Origin: CAZRZN01 sp964604565
GTDB taxonomy: Bacteria; Pseudomonadota; Alphaproteobacteria; Rhodobacterales; Rhodobacteraceae
Length of the DNA stretch: 9,557 nt
Assembly: GCA_964604565.1 (NCBI GenBank)
Contig: CAZRZN010000161.1
Span: 1-9,557 of the forward strand
Direction: 5' to 3'
How positions within the stretch are numbered: position 1 is the stretch's first letter; each line of letters opens with the position of its first letter. The notes under the pieces were generated by a model. It was not told the origin of the DNA. It was given only the letters and a program-made list of their open reading frames with translations, and searched no databases. This document shows, piece by piece, positions 1 to 5,835 of the stretch. A program made the position numbers and the translations under genes.

Positions 1-865
1 CCTGCGGCCCGTTCAGCGCCTCGACCGCCGCCCACTGGCTGATCGAACAGGGGTTGGTGGTGGACTGGCTCTGCACCTTGCGCATCGCCGCGATCAGCGG
101 CGTCGGACCCCCGGCATAGCCGATCCGCCAGCCGGTCATCGCATAGGCCTTGGAAACGCCGTTCACCGTCAGCGTCCGGTCATACAGCCCCGGCGCCACC
201 TGCGCGGGCGTCACGAAGGTGAACCCGTCATAGGCCAGATGCTCATACATGTCGTCGCTCATCACCCAGACATGCGGATGGCGCATGAGCACCTCGGCCA
301 GTCCCTCCAGCGCGGCACGATCATACCCCGCCCCTGTCGGATTGGACGGAGAGTTGAAGATGAACCATTTCGTCTTCGGCGTGATCGCCGCCTCCAGCTG
401 CGCGGGCGTGATACGGAACCCCGCCGCCTCTGCACCAGTCACGATCACCGGCTCGCCGCCGCACAGCCGCACCATGTCCGGGTAGCTGACCCAATAGGGC
501 GCGGGGATGATCACCTCATCGCCCGGGTTCAGCGTGGCCATCAGCGCGTTATACAGCACCTGCTTGCCGCCGGTGCTGACGCTGATCTGATCGGGCGCAT
601 AGGTCAGCCCGTTCTCCCGCAGGAACTTGGCGCAGATCGCCTGTTTCAGCTCCGGGATACCGTCCGGCGCGGTGTATTTCGTTTTCCCCGCGTCGATTGC
701 CGCAATTGCCGCAGCCTTGATATTGTCGGGCGTGTCAAAGTCAGGCTCGCCGGCGCCCAATCCGATGATATCGCGCCCCTCCGCGGCAAGCTCGCGCGCA
801 AGTTGCGTCACGGCCACGGTTGGGGAGGGTTTCACCCGGGTCAGCGTCTGCGACAGGAAGGACAT
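1..865 (-). CDS. aatA: Aspartate aminotransferase, class Ib (partial, C-terminus missing)
   Basis: This is a PLP-dependent cytosolic fold-type I aminotransferase that interconverts aspartate and 2-oxoglutarate with oxaloacetate and glutamate. 288 residues are visible, read by hand on the minus strand. The protein starts MSFLSQTLTRVKPS. It shows GAGEPDFDTP (about 38-47), STGGKQ (97-102), the ring-stacking Trp in PAPYWVSYPD (W125), NSPSNPTGAG (171-180), SDDMYEHL (203-210), the PLP-binding lysine in NGVSKAYAMTGWRIGY (K239) and the carboxylate-binding Arg R247. The family is about 400 residues, so roughly 110 are cut off by the window edge. The start at 865 has a GAGG Shine-Dalgarno 4 nt upstream and keeps the usual family N-terminus. 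A promoter at 899-927 fits this start. The gene is divergent from the XRE regulator. Nothing looks damaged. The family assignment is firm; the exact substrate preference (aspartate, possibly also prephenate) is less certain. Confidence 0.95.
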   Translation of the reverse strand, partial: MSFLSQTLTRVKPSPTVAVTQLARELAAEGRDIIGLGAGEPDFDTPDNIKAAAIAAIDAGKTKYTAPDGIPELKQAICAKFLRENGLTYAPDQISVSTGGKQVLYNALMATLNPGDEVIIPAPYWVSYPDMVRLCGGEPVIVTGAEAAGFRITPAQLEAAITPKTKWFIFNSPSNPTGAGYDRAALEGLAEVLMRHPHVWVMSDDMYEHLAYDGFTFVTPAQVAPGLYDRTLTVNGVSKAYAMTGWRIGYAGGPTPLIAAMRKVQSQSTTNPCSISQWAAVEALNGPQ

Positions 866-898
866 GGGGCCTCGATGGTTTGAAAATGCGCCTGTCCC

Positions 899-927
899 GT
901 CATAGTTTGCGCAACAACCCCGTTCAA
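899..927 (-). promoter_or_regulatory. Candidate sigma-70 type promoter of aatA
   Basis: On the minus strand TTGAAC (927-922) is followed after exactly 17 nt by TATGAC (904-899). Transcription would start near 892 and leave a leader of about 27 nt before the aatA start at 865. Each hexamer matches the consensus at 4 of 6 bases. A weaker plus-strand pair in the same 80 bp, TTGAAA at 880-885 and TAGTTT at 903-908, could serve the divergent XRE gene, so the two promoters would overlap. This is read by eye and untested. Confidence 0.45.
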
Positions 928-941
928 GCGGCTTCACCTGA

Positions 942-946
942 AAGGA
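942..946 (+). promoter_or_regulatory. Ribosome binding site that decides the XRE gene start
   Basis: AAGGA ends at 946. It directly abuts the ATG at 947, which is too close, but lies 6 nt before the ATG at 953. The start at 953 is therefore preferred and the protein begins MDDAKDWYGP. Confidence 0.6.
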
Positions 947-952
947 ATGACT

Positions 953-1345
953 ATGGATGATGCGAAAGATTGGTATGGGCCGGAGTCGGCCACCTTCGGC
1001 GACCGCGTCGCCGCCGCCCGCGACGCCGCCGGGATGACGCAGTCGATCCTCGCCAAGCGTCTGGGCGTAAAGCTCAAGACCCTGCAAGGCTGGGAAAACG
1101 ACACCAGCGAACCCCGTGCCAACCGGCTTTCGATGCTGGCAGGTGTGCTGAACGTCTCCATCGTCTGGCTGCTCACCGGGCAGGGAGAGGGCATTTCAGA
1201 TCCGTCCGAGGACAGCTCCCTGACCCCCGATGTCAATGCCGTCCTGACGGAGATCCGCGCCCTGCGCGGGCAATTCAAGGCTGGCGCCGACAAGCTGGGG
1301 CGGCTCGAAAAACGCCTCCGCCTGCTTCTCAAGGAAGAGGCCTGA
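953..1345 (+). CDS. XRE-family helix-turn-helix transcriptional regulator
   Basis: This is a cytoplasmic DNA-binding protein of 130 residues. The N-terminal two thirds form a Cro/C1-type five-helix domain (about 15-75). It shows the typical pattern FGDRVAAARDAAGMTQ, then LAKRLGVKLKTLQGWEND, then a terminal helix reaching VSIVWLLTG. The C-terminal part (about 92-127) has spaced leucines and charged residues (VLTEIRALRGQF, LGRLEKRLRLLLKEE) that suggest a short coiled coil for dimerisation. The gene lies 3 bp upstream of sdhE and is surely co-transcribed with it; the sdhE ribosome site AAGGAAGAGG sits inside its last codons. It is divergent from aatA, so autoregulation or control of aatA is possible. 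The target is unknown. The upstream ATG at 947 would add two residues. Confidence 0.88.
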   Translation: MDDAKDWYGPESATFGDRVAAARDAAGMTQSILAKRLGVKLKTLQGWENDTSEPRANRLSMLAGVLNVSIVWLLTGQGEGISDPSEDSSLTPDVNAVLTEIRALRGQFKAGADKLGRLEKRLRLLLKEEA

Positions 1346-1348
1346 GCC

Positions 1349-1621
1349 ATGCCCAGCCCTGTCGAAGAGGACCGCGCAACCCGACTGAAGCGTCTTCACA
1401 TGCGCTCCATGCGGCGTGGAATCAAGGAGATGGACATCCTCCTGATGCGCTTCGCAAAGGCACGGCTTGCAGATCTGGATGCCGCGTCCCTCGATGCGTA
1501 TGAGGCGCTACTGGCGGAAAACGATCAGGATCTCTATCAATGGATTTCCGGTCAACGTCCCGTCCCGCAAGACCACAGGATGATCGTTTCGGAGATCACC
1601 CGCGTTTCCGCTCACGGTTGA
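1349..1621 (+). CDS. sdhE: Succinate dehydrogenase assembly factor SdhE (FAD assembly factor family)
   Basis: SdhE (YgfY/Sdh5 family) is a small cytoplasmic protein that promotes covalent attachment of FAD to the SdhA subunit of succinate dehydrogenase. The product has 90 residues, as expected. It carries the hallmark RGxxE motif in MRRGIKEMD (R23, G24, E27), the following helix LLMRFAKARLADL, and the conserved helix end YEALLAENDQDLYQWISGQ (51-69). The ATG at 1349 comes 3 bp after the XRE stop, with a purine-rich Shine-Dalgarno at 1331-1340. Pairing with an XRE gene suggests joint expression. The C-terminal tail after Q69 is short and variable, as is common in this family. Family call is firm. 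Confidence 0.92.
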   Translation: MPSPVEEDRATRLKRLHMRSMRRGIKEMDILLMRFAKARLADLDAASLDAYEALLAENDQDLYQWISGQRPVPQDHRMIVSEITRVSAHG

Positions 1622-1685
1622 ATCGCGACATGATCACCTCGCGTTCGGGTGTCGCCCCCCTGGGCGCGGGGTTCGGGGCGGTAGC

Positions 1686-1699
1686 CTTGGTTAACCAAG
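1686..1699. promoter_or_regulatory. 14-bp perfect palindrome, candidate operator
   Basis: CTTGGTTAACCAAG is a perfect inverted repeat without a spacer, in the 179-bp gap between sdhE and the marR gene, about 100 bp before the marR start. A degenerate copy of its core, GTTTAACC, lies at 1738-1745, 49 bp downstream (about five helical turns). MarR-type dimers often bind such symmetric sites in their own upstream region, so autoregulation is a reasonable guess. The rest of the gap holds an 8-T run at 1754-1761 without a clear hairpin before it. Confidence 0.4.
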
Positions 1700-1790
1700 T
1701 CACCAATATCATTCGAATTTTCCCGGTCTTCTTCTCAGTTTAACCCGATGTTCTTTTTTTTGACCGAATGCTCATGCAACAAAAACAGGC

Positions 1791-1794
1791 GGAG
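1791..1794 (+). promoter_or_regulatory. Ribosome binding site that decides the marR gene start
   Basis: GGAG lies 6 nt before the ATG at 1801. The in-frame ATG at 1768 follows a T-rich stretch with no Shine-Dalgarno, so the shorter protein is preferred. Confidence 0.65.
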
Positions 1795-1800
1795 ATTGAA

Positions 1801-2298
1801 ATGAGCATTCATTCGTCCATGAACCAGGGCCCGGCACAGGGCTACATGGCGAGCTATCTGGATGCGTTGAGCCTCGTGGAACGGTTACACCGGCTGCTGC
1901 TCGACGTCATCAAGGATGAGTTCGAAAGACTGGGTATTATCGATGTGAACGCGGTGCAGGCACTGTTGTTGTTCAACATCAGCGACAATGAGGTCACCGC
2001 CGGTGAACTCAAGAGCCGCGGCTACTACCAAGGGTCCAACGTCAGCTACAACCTCAAGAAGCTGGTCGAAATGGGCTACATGCACCATCAAAGATGTGAG
2101 ATCGACCGCCGGTCGGTTCGCGTCCGTCTGACCCAGCGCGGCCGGGAGATCCGCGATATCGTGGGCGACCTCTTCCTGCGCCATGCAGACGGGTTGCAAG
2201 GCAAGGGTGTTCTCACGATCGAAGGGATGGACGAGATCACAACCGCCCTGCGCCGTGTCGAACGCTACTGGACCGACCAGATCCGCTACATCTACTGA
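1801..2298 (+). CDS. MarR-family winged-helix regulator, LdtR-like
   Basis: This is a cytoplasmic dimeric DNA-binding protein of 165 residues. An N-terminal dimerisation helix (LDALSLVERLHRLLLDVIKDEF, about 20-41) is followed by INAVQALLLFNI-type helices (here VNAVQALLLFNI, 49-60). The recognition helix region is ELKSRGYYQGSNVSYNLKKL (69-88), and the wing is the basic hairpin CEIDRRSVRVRLT (99-111). A C-terminal helix (about 142-163) completes the dimer interface. The GSNVSYNLKKLVE segment and the DRRSVRVRLT wing resemble the alphaproteobacterial LdtR group, known in Liberibacter as a regulator of an L,D-transpeptidase and stress tolerance. That relation is from memory and no L,D-transpeptidase gene is visible nearby. 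The gene stands alone. A palindrome at 1686-1699 may be its operator. Family certain, regulon unknown. Confidence 0.9.
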   Translation: MSIHSSMNQGPAQGYMASYLDALSLVERLHRLLLDVIKDEFERLGIIDVNAVQALLLFNISDNEVTAGELKSRGYYQGSNVSYNLKKLVEMGYMHHQRCEIDRRSVRVRLTQRGREIRDIVGDLFLRHADGLQGKGVLTIEGMDEITTALRRVERYWTDQIRYIY

Positions 2299-2615
2299 CA
2301 TGCCTCCCCCTGCGGCCAGCTTTTGCGGTGGTTGCAACGGGGCGGTACCTCCCAACCGTCACTCGGGCGGGTAGGATCGAAAAGCAGCACGACGCGGTCG
2401 CCGGGAATACGGACAACCGGCTTCGCCTGGCGGGCGTATCCCGCCGAAACACCGTGCTCCTCTTGCGCAGACGGCTTGTCCCCGGTCCAATGCGCCGGCC
2501 CGGCAGGCCACCAAACCCGGCCGCGCCGTCCTGTTCAATGGGTGCGGCCGCCGCATGACCGCCGTCCAGACATCAGGCGCGGGAGGCGCTGAGACTCTCC
2601 CGGCCCGACGGGCTC
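2299..2615. other. Gene-free gap between convergent genes
   Basis: These 317 bp separate the marR gene from the last gene of the minus-strand cluster. All open frames here are short, proline/arginine-rich and resemble nothing I know. Two hairpins are visible: GGCGGG/CCCGCC with a 5-nt loop at 2429-2445, and CGGGAG/CTCCCG with an 11-nt loop at 2580-2602. The second lies just downstream of the minus-strand stop at 2616. Neither has a T run, so terminator function is only possible, not shown. Confidence 0.5.
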
Positions 2616-3287
2616 TCATCGTGCCGAAACGGCGAGCACCTGCAACTCCCGCTTCAACTTGCGGACCATGGCCGCTTCGAAGGCCTCAAAGCCCAACGCC
2701 GTCTCGACAAAGGCCTCCGGTCCCTGGATCACATAGGCGCGGTAGTAGGCGCCCAGCGCGCCGATGCCATTCGCATTGGCCGTGCCGCTGACCACAAGCC
2801 CGTTGATCGTCACACCGTCGGGCCGTTGGCTCCGCGGTCGCGGCCCGGTATTGGATTCACCGTCGCCCGACAGATCCAGCACGCGGCGCCAGCATCCGCC
2901 CTGATCCGCCAGCAGCCCTGCGCCATAAGCCTTCGCCGCGCCGATTGCCGTGGACTGGTCCATCGTCATGCGTTCCGTGCTGCGCAGAATCGCCGCGACC
3001 TCCACAACATCCGCCGGCCCCGCGATGGTCCGCCATGGCAATACCAGCCGCTGCGCCTGAGGTCCGCTCCACTCGAACACGCTCAGCCGCACCGGCGCAT
3101 CCGGCAAAGCCAGCAGCGCCGCCATGACCTCCGGATCCTCCAGCGCACCGGCCAGACCGTCCATCTGAAGCCGGTATTCGCGGGCATCGACGGAGCCGGA
3201 CACATCCATCCCGAGAACCAGCGCCTGCCGACAGGCCGCGGTCCCGGCCCCCGCCCAGAGCGCCAGCAGCAGGGCCAGCAACCTCAT
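2616..3287 (-). CDS. DUF1194 exported protein with von Willebrand A-like fold (second of tandem pair)
   Basis: The product has 223 residues and matches the DUF1194 family, a VWA-like group of unknown function common in alphaproteobacteria. A signal peptide spans about 1-18 (MRLLALLLALWAGAGTAA), so a periplasmic location is inferred. The metal-ion-dependent adhesion site is complete: D28-x-S30-x-S32 in MDVSGSVD, a threonine in QSTAIGAAKAYG and an aspartate in VLDLSGDG. Cysteines at position 19 and in GGCWRR probably form a disulphide, since both are also present in the neighbour. The C-terminus carries FVETALGFEAFEAAMVRKLKREL, near-identical in pattern to the upstream paralogue. Its ATG overlaps the upstream paralogue's stop (ATGA, 3287-3284), showing translational coupling. 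TAAC before the mature end is not a proper lipobox. Function unknown. Confidence 0.9.
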   Translation of the reverse strand: MRLLALLLALWAGAGTAACRQALVLGMDVSGSVDAREYRLQMDGLAGALEDPEVMAALLALPDAPVRLSVFEWSGPQAQRLVLPWRTIAGPADVVEVAAILRSTERMTMDQSTAIGAAKAYGAGLLADQGGCWRRVLDLSGDGESNTGPRPRSQRPDGVTINGLVVSGTANANGIGALGAYYRAYVIQGPEAFVETALGFEAFEAAMVRKLKRELQVLAVSAR

Positions 3288-3985
3288 CCAGGGTCCGCGC
3301 CCGCATCCGGCAGCCCCCCGACGATCCGGTTCTGGATCTCCCGGTAGAGCTTGCGGGTCATCGCGCGTTCAAACCCTGCGTAACCCTCCGATGTCTCGAT
3401 GAAGGCGCCCGGTCCGTGCAGGACCTCGAATTCATAGTGATCCACCACCGACGGATCGGCGCCCAGCACCGCCAGCGCGTTGACCGTCACCCCTTCGAAG
3501 GGGAAATGCTTGTAGGCAAGTTCCGGCCAGAAGCCGTCATTGGTGATCCCGTCGCCGGACACGTCGATCACCTGCCGGTCGCAGCGCGGCGCCCTCTGCA
3601 TCAGATCCGCGCCATAGCCCAGCGCATAGCCAAGCGCCGTCGGAAACTGCCGATAGGACCTTTCCGTGCGCCGCAGCCGCTCCGTCACGGCGGCGATGTC
3701 CCCCGTCGACCGGAGCATGACCCACTCCTGCACGACCGAAGACTGCCGCCGACCGCTCCATTCGTAAACGGCCAAGGCCACGTTGCCGCCGCCGCCCTGC
3801 AGGATGGCGCCCCGCACGTCCTCCGACATCAGCGCCGCCGCCAGACCGTCGCGCTGCAACGCATATTCGTCCTCGTCGACGGAGGACGACACATCCAGCG
3901 CCAAAAGCAGGGCCAAGCGGCAGGCCGCCTGCGCGCCCGCCGGGGCCAGCGCCAGCAACGCCGCAACCGCCAGCCGCGCCGACAT
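3284..3985 (-). CDS. DUF1194 exported protein with von Willebrand A-like fold (first of tandem pair)
   Basis: The product has 233 residues and is paralogous to the next gene. A signal peptide covers about 1-20 (MSARLAVAALLALAPAGAQA), with AQA as the probable cleavage site, so it is likely periplasmic. The MIDAS motif D31-x-S33-x-S35 (LDVSSSVDEDEY), the threonine in PTALGYALGYG and the aspartate in VIDVSGDGITND are present. This suggests divalent-metal binding and protein-protein contact rather than catalysis. Cys22 and the Cys of APRCDRQ may pair. The frame stays open upstream to 4156, but that extension overlaps glyoxalase I out of frame and would bury the signal peptide, so the ATG at 3985 is chosen. 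It lies 2 bp after the glyoxalase stop. The tail FIETSEGYAGFERAMTRKLYREI is the family's C-terminal signature. Function unknown. Confidence 0.9.
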   Translation of the reverse strand: MSARLAVAALLALAPAGAQAACRLALLLALDVSSSVDEDEYALQRDGLAAALMSEDVRGAILQGGGGNVALAVYEWSGRRQSSVVQEWVMLRSTGDIAAVTERLRRTERSYRQFPTALGYALGYGADLMQRAPRCDRQVIDVSGDGITNDGFWPELAYKHFPFEGVTVNALAVLGADPSVVDHYEFEVLHGPGAFIETSEGYAGFERAMTRKLYREIQNRIVGGLPDAGADPG

Positions 3986-3987
3986 GC

Positions 3988-4416
3988 TCACCAATGGCCC
4001 GTGTTGCCCATGCTGGACCACGGTTCGGCCGCGGGCAGCGCGTCGCCCTGCTGCAACAATTCGACAGACACGTTGTCGGGCGACCGGACAAAGGCCATGC
4101 GCCCGTCGCGCGGTGGCCGGTTGATCGTCACGCCATTGTCCATGAGGTGCTGGCACATGCCGTAGATGTCCGGCACCGAATAGGCCAGATGCCCGAAATG
4201 CCGCGAATCGGACGGCAGCCCCTCGTCGCCATCCCAGTTGTAGGTCAGCTCCAGCGGGCAGTCCTCCTGCCCCTCCGGCGCCATGAAGACATTCGTGAAA
4301 CGGCCCTGCTCACTGTCCCAGCGGCGGGTCTCCTTCAGGCCCAGCAATTCATAGAACGCCATAGAGGTCTCAAGGTCCTTCACCCGGACCATCGTGTGCA
4401 GATACTTGATCGGCAT
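3988..4416 (-). CDS. gloA: Lactoylglutathione lyase (glyoxalase I)
   Basis: Glyoxalase I converts the hemithioacetal of methylglyoxal and glutathione to S-lactoylglutathione, a cytoplasmic detoxification step. The protein has 142 residues, close to the usual bacterial size (about 135). The four metal ligands of the family can be placed: His7 in LHTMVRV, Glu in LELTYNWD, His in FGHLAYSV and Glu in VSVELLQQ. The short form, without the extra loops of the zinc type, fits the nickel/cobalt-dependent bacterial class. The start is the ATG at 4416 with a strong GGGGGAG site 5 nt upstream; a GTG at 4434 would add six residues without support. It sits 33 bp after the Slam-like gene and 2 bp before the first DUF1194 gene, so co-transcription is likely. 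Why it travels with exported proteins is unclear. Confidence 0.9.
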   Translation of the reverse strand: MPIKYLHTMVRVKDLETSMAFYELLGLKETRRWDSEQGRFTNVFMAPEGQEDCPLELTYNWDGDEGLPSDSRHFGHLAYSVPDIYGMCQHLMDNGVTINRPPRDGRMAFVRSPDNVSVELLQQGDALPAAEPWSSMGNTGHW

Positions 4417-4421
4417 GTCGT

Positions 4422-4428
4422 CTCCCCC
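4422..4428 (-). promoter_or_regulatory. Strong ribosome binding site of gloA
   Basis: On the minus strand GGGGGAG ends 5 nt before the ATG at 4416. It sets the start at 4416 instead of the in-frame GTG at 4434, which lies upstream of this site. Confidence 0.65.
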
Positions 4429-4449
4429 GGACACCCGAGGGCGCCCTTG

Positions 4450-5832
4450 TCAGAATACTGATTTCAGCCCAAGGCGCAGATCGGTGCCCCGGGTCTCGTA
4501 TATCCCATAATTGGACGTCCGGTCCCGGAAGGAAACCCCGACCTCCGGTGCAAAGCCGTAATAATCAAGCTCCGGCAGCAGCACATCCACCGTCACGGAC
4601 CATTCCTCGTCCTGCCGGGGCGCTGTCCAGAAGGTCGTCGGGCCGTGGTCATAGTCCACCGCCTCCCAGGCCAGCGTGACATTCGGCAGAACACCTTTTA
4701 CCGGCTTTCCCAGACCGAAACGCAGCGCGGCGCGCGTGCTTTCCCGCGCCACCAGCCGCGAATCGGACTCCGTGTCGGCCAGCGAAAGATCCAGCCCGAT
4801 GGACAGGCGGGACACGCGCCGGGTCAGGGACAGGCCCAGTTCGCGGGTCTGCGAATCGCGCAATCCCGCGTCAAAGCGCCGCTCGCTTTCAAGGCCAAAG
4901 CGGGCCTGCGCCACCAGACCGGGCGACAGAGACCGGCCATAGCTCAGATCCAGCCGCGCCGCGTCGGCATAGCGTTCCCCGCCCAACAAATGCCGCGTCA
5001 GCGAAACCTGCGACGCCGCCAGCCACCGGCCATCCTGCGCCCGCGCCTCGTAGCCGAGGCTCAGCACCAGCGCGTCCTGACGGTAATCCGCGTTGTCGAT
5101 CCCCGGCACCTTGTCGCGCGCTGCGTCGGAAAACCGGACCCTCTGCATCTCCAGCCCGGCGCCGAAACTCAGCCGCCGGGTCTCGCTCAGCGGCAGGCGG
5201 TAAAGGTAATCCGCCCCGACGACCAGACGCTGTCCCGACAGCGGCACCGCCGACGGGTTCACAAAGGGCAGTCCGGCAAAGGTGAATCTGTTGGTCTTGG
5301 GTGCGCCGTTCAGGTTGTCCGACGGTTCGACAGAGACATCCAGCGACAGCCGCCATGGCGTCAGCCGCCGCACATGGCGGAAATCCCGCACCGCAACCGC
5401 GCGCAGATCGTCGTCCGGGGCGATTTCCGCGGCGCGGCGCAGCCAGATCTGCGCGATCCCCGACCGCCCGGCCGACGCCCGCGCCTGCGCCATCGCCAAT
5501 GCGGCAAAGAAACGGTCCCTGTCCCCTTCGGCCGTGTCAAAGGCGGTTCGGGCAAAGGTGGCAGCCTCCCGGTTGCGGCCCAGATCGCGCAGCGCGCGCG
5601 ATTTCATCAGCAGCGCCGGCGCATCCTCGGGCGCGCCAAGCAGGACCCCTGCGGCCAGCCGCTCCGCCAGTTCCGGATTGCCCCGTTGCAGCGCCAGCGC
5701 CGCCGCGCCGCGCGCGTCGTCGAGGCTCATCCGAACCTCCTGCGCGCGCGATGTGCCGGGCCAGTGCAGCAACAGGCCACACAGCGCCATCGTCAGGCAA
5801 AGGCCGCGCGGGAACGGGGCGCCCAGCCTCAT
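4450..5832 (-). CDS. Slam-like outer-membrane protein (DUF560) with N-terminal helical repeats
   Basis: The product has 460 residues. A signal peptide covers 1-30, ending SRA before QE. Residues about 38-140 are alanine/leucine-rich helical pairs of TPR type (for example GNPELAERLAAGVLLGAPED, LMKSRALRDLGRNREAATFARTAF). From about 155 to the end the sequence shows repeated amphipathic strands (WRLSLDVSVEPSDNLN, ALVLSLGYEARA, ARLDLSYGRS, ELGLSLTRRV) and ends in Phe, as outer-membrane barrels do. This layout is that of surface lipoprotein assembly modulators (Slam, type XI secretion), which carry lipoproteins across the outer membrane. The gene starts 3 bp after the stop of a lipoprotein gene, the expected substrate position. 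There is no Shine-Dalgarno at 5832, which fits translational coupling. The barrel call is strong; the Slam call rests on architecture, neighbour and sequence impression. Confidence 0.78.
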   Translation of the reverse strand: MRLGAPFPRGLCLTMALCGLLLHWPGTSRAQEVRMSLDDARGAAALALQRGNPELAERLAAGVLLGAPEDAPALLMKSRALRDLGRNREAATFARTAFDTAEGDRDRFFAALAMAQARASAGRSGIAQIWLRRAAEIAPDDDLRAVAVRDFRHVRRLTPWRLSLDVSVEPSDNLNGAPKTNRFTFAGLPFVNPSAVPLSGQRLVVGADYLYRLPLSETRRLSFGAGLEMQRVRFSDAARDKVPGIDNADYRQDALVLSLGYEARAQDGRWLAASQVSLTRHLLGGERYADAARLDLSYGRSLSPGLVAQARFGLESERRFDAGLRDSQTRELGLSLTRRVSRLSIGLDLSLADTESDSRLVARESTRAALRFGLGKPVKGVLPNVTLAWEAVDYDHGPTTFWTAPRQDEEWSVTVDVLLPELDYYGFAPEVGVSFRDRTSNYGIYETRGTDLRLGLKSVF

Positions 5833-5835
5833 GGT

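Noticed and set aside
239..883. Long plus-strand open frame opposite the aminotransferase
   Set aside because: It is antisense to a clear, in-frame aminotransferase and its product is rich in Arg/His with no family features. In GC-rich genes the antisense frame is often open.
1686..1750. CtrA binding site (TTAA-N7-TTAA)
   Set aside because: TTAA occurs in the palindrome and again at 1740-1743, but neither has a second TTAA at the required 7-nt spacing.
2359..2619. Minus-strand 86-codon frame in the gap after the marR gene
   Set aside because: Composition is random-like, there is no ribosome site and no resemblance to a known protein; overlapping frames on the other strand look equally meaningless.
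3231..3241. Lipobox in the second DUF1194 protein (TAAC)
   Set aside because: The -3 position is Thr instead of Leu/Val/Ile, and the same cysteine exists in the paralogue after a classical AQA cleavage site, so it is more likely a disulphide cysteine.
3986..4156. N-terminal extension of the first DUF1194 gene to 290 residues
   Set aside because: The extension would overlap glyoxalase I out of frame and place a clear signal peptide in the protein interior.
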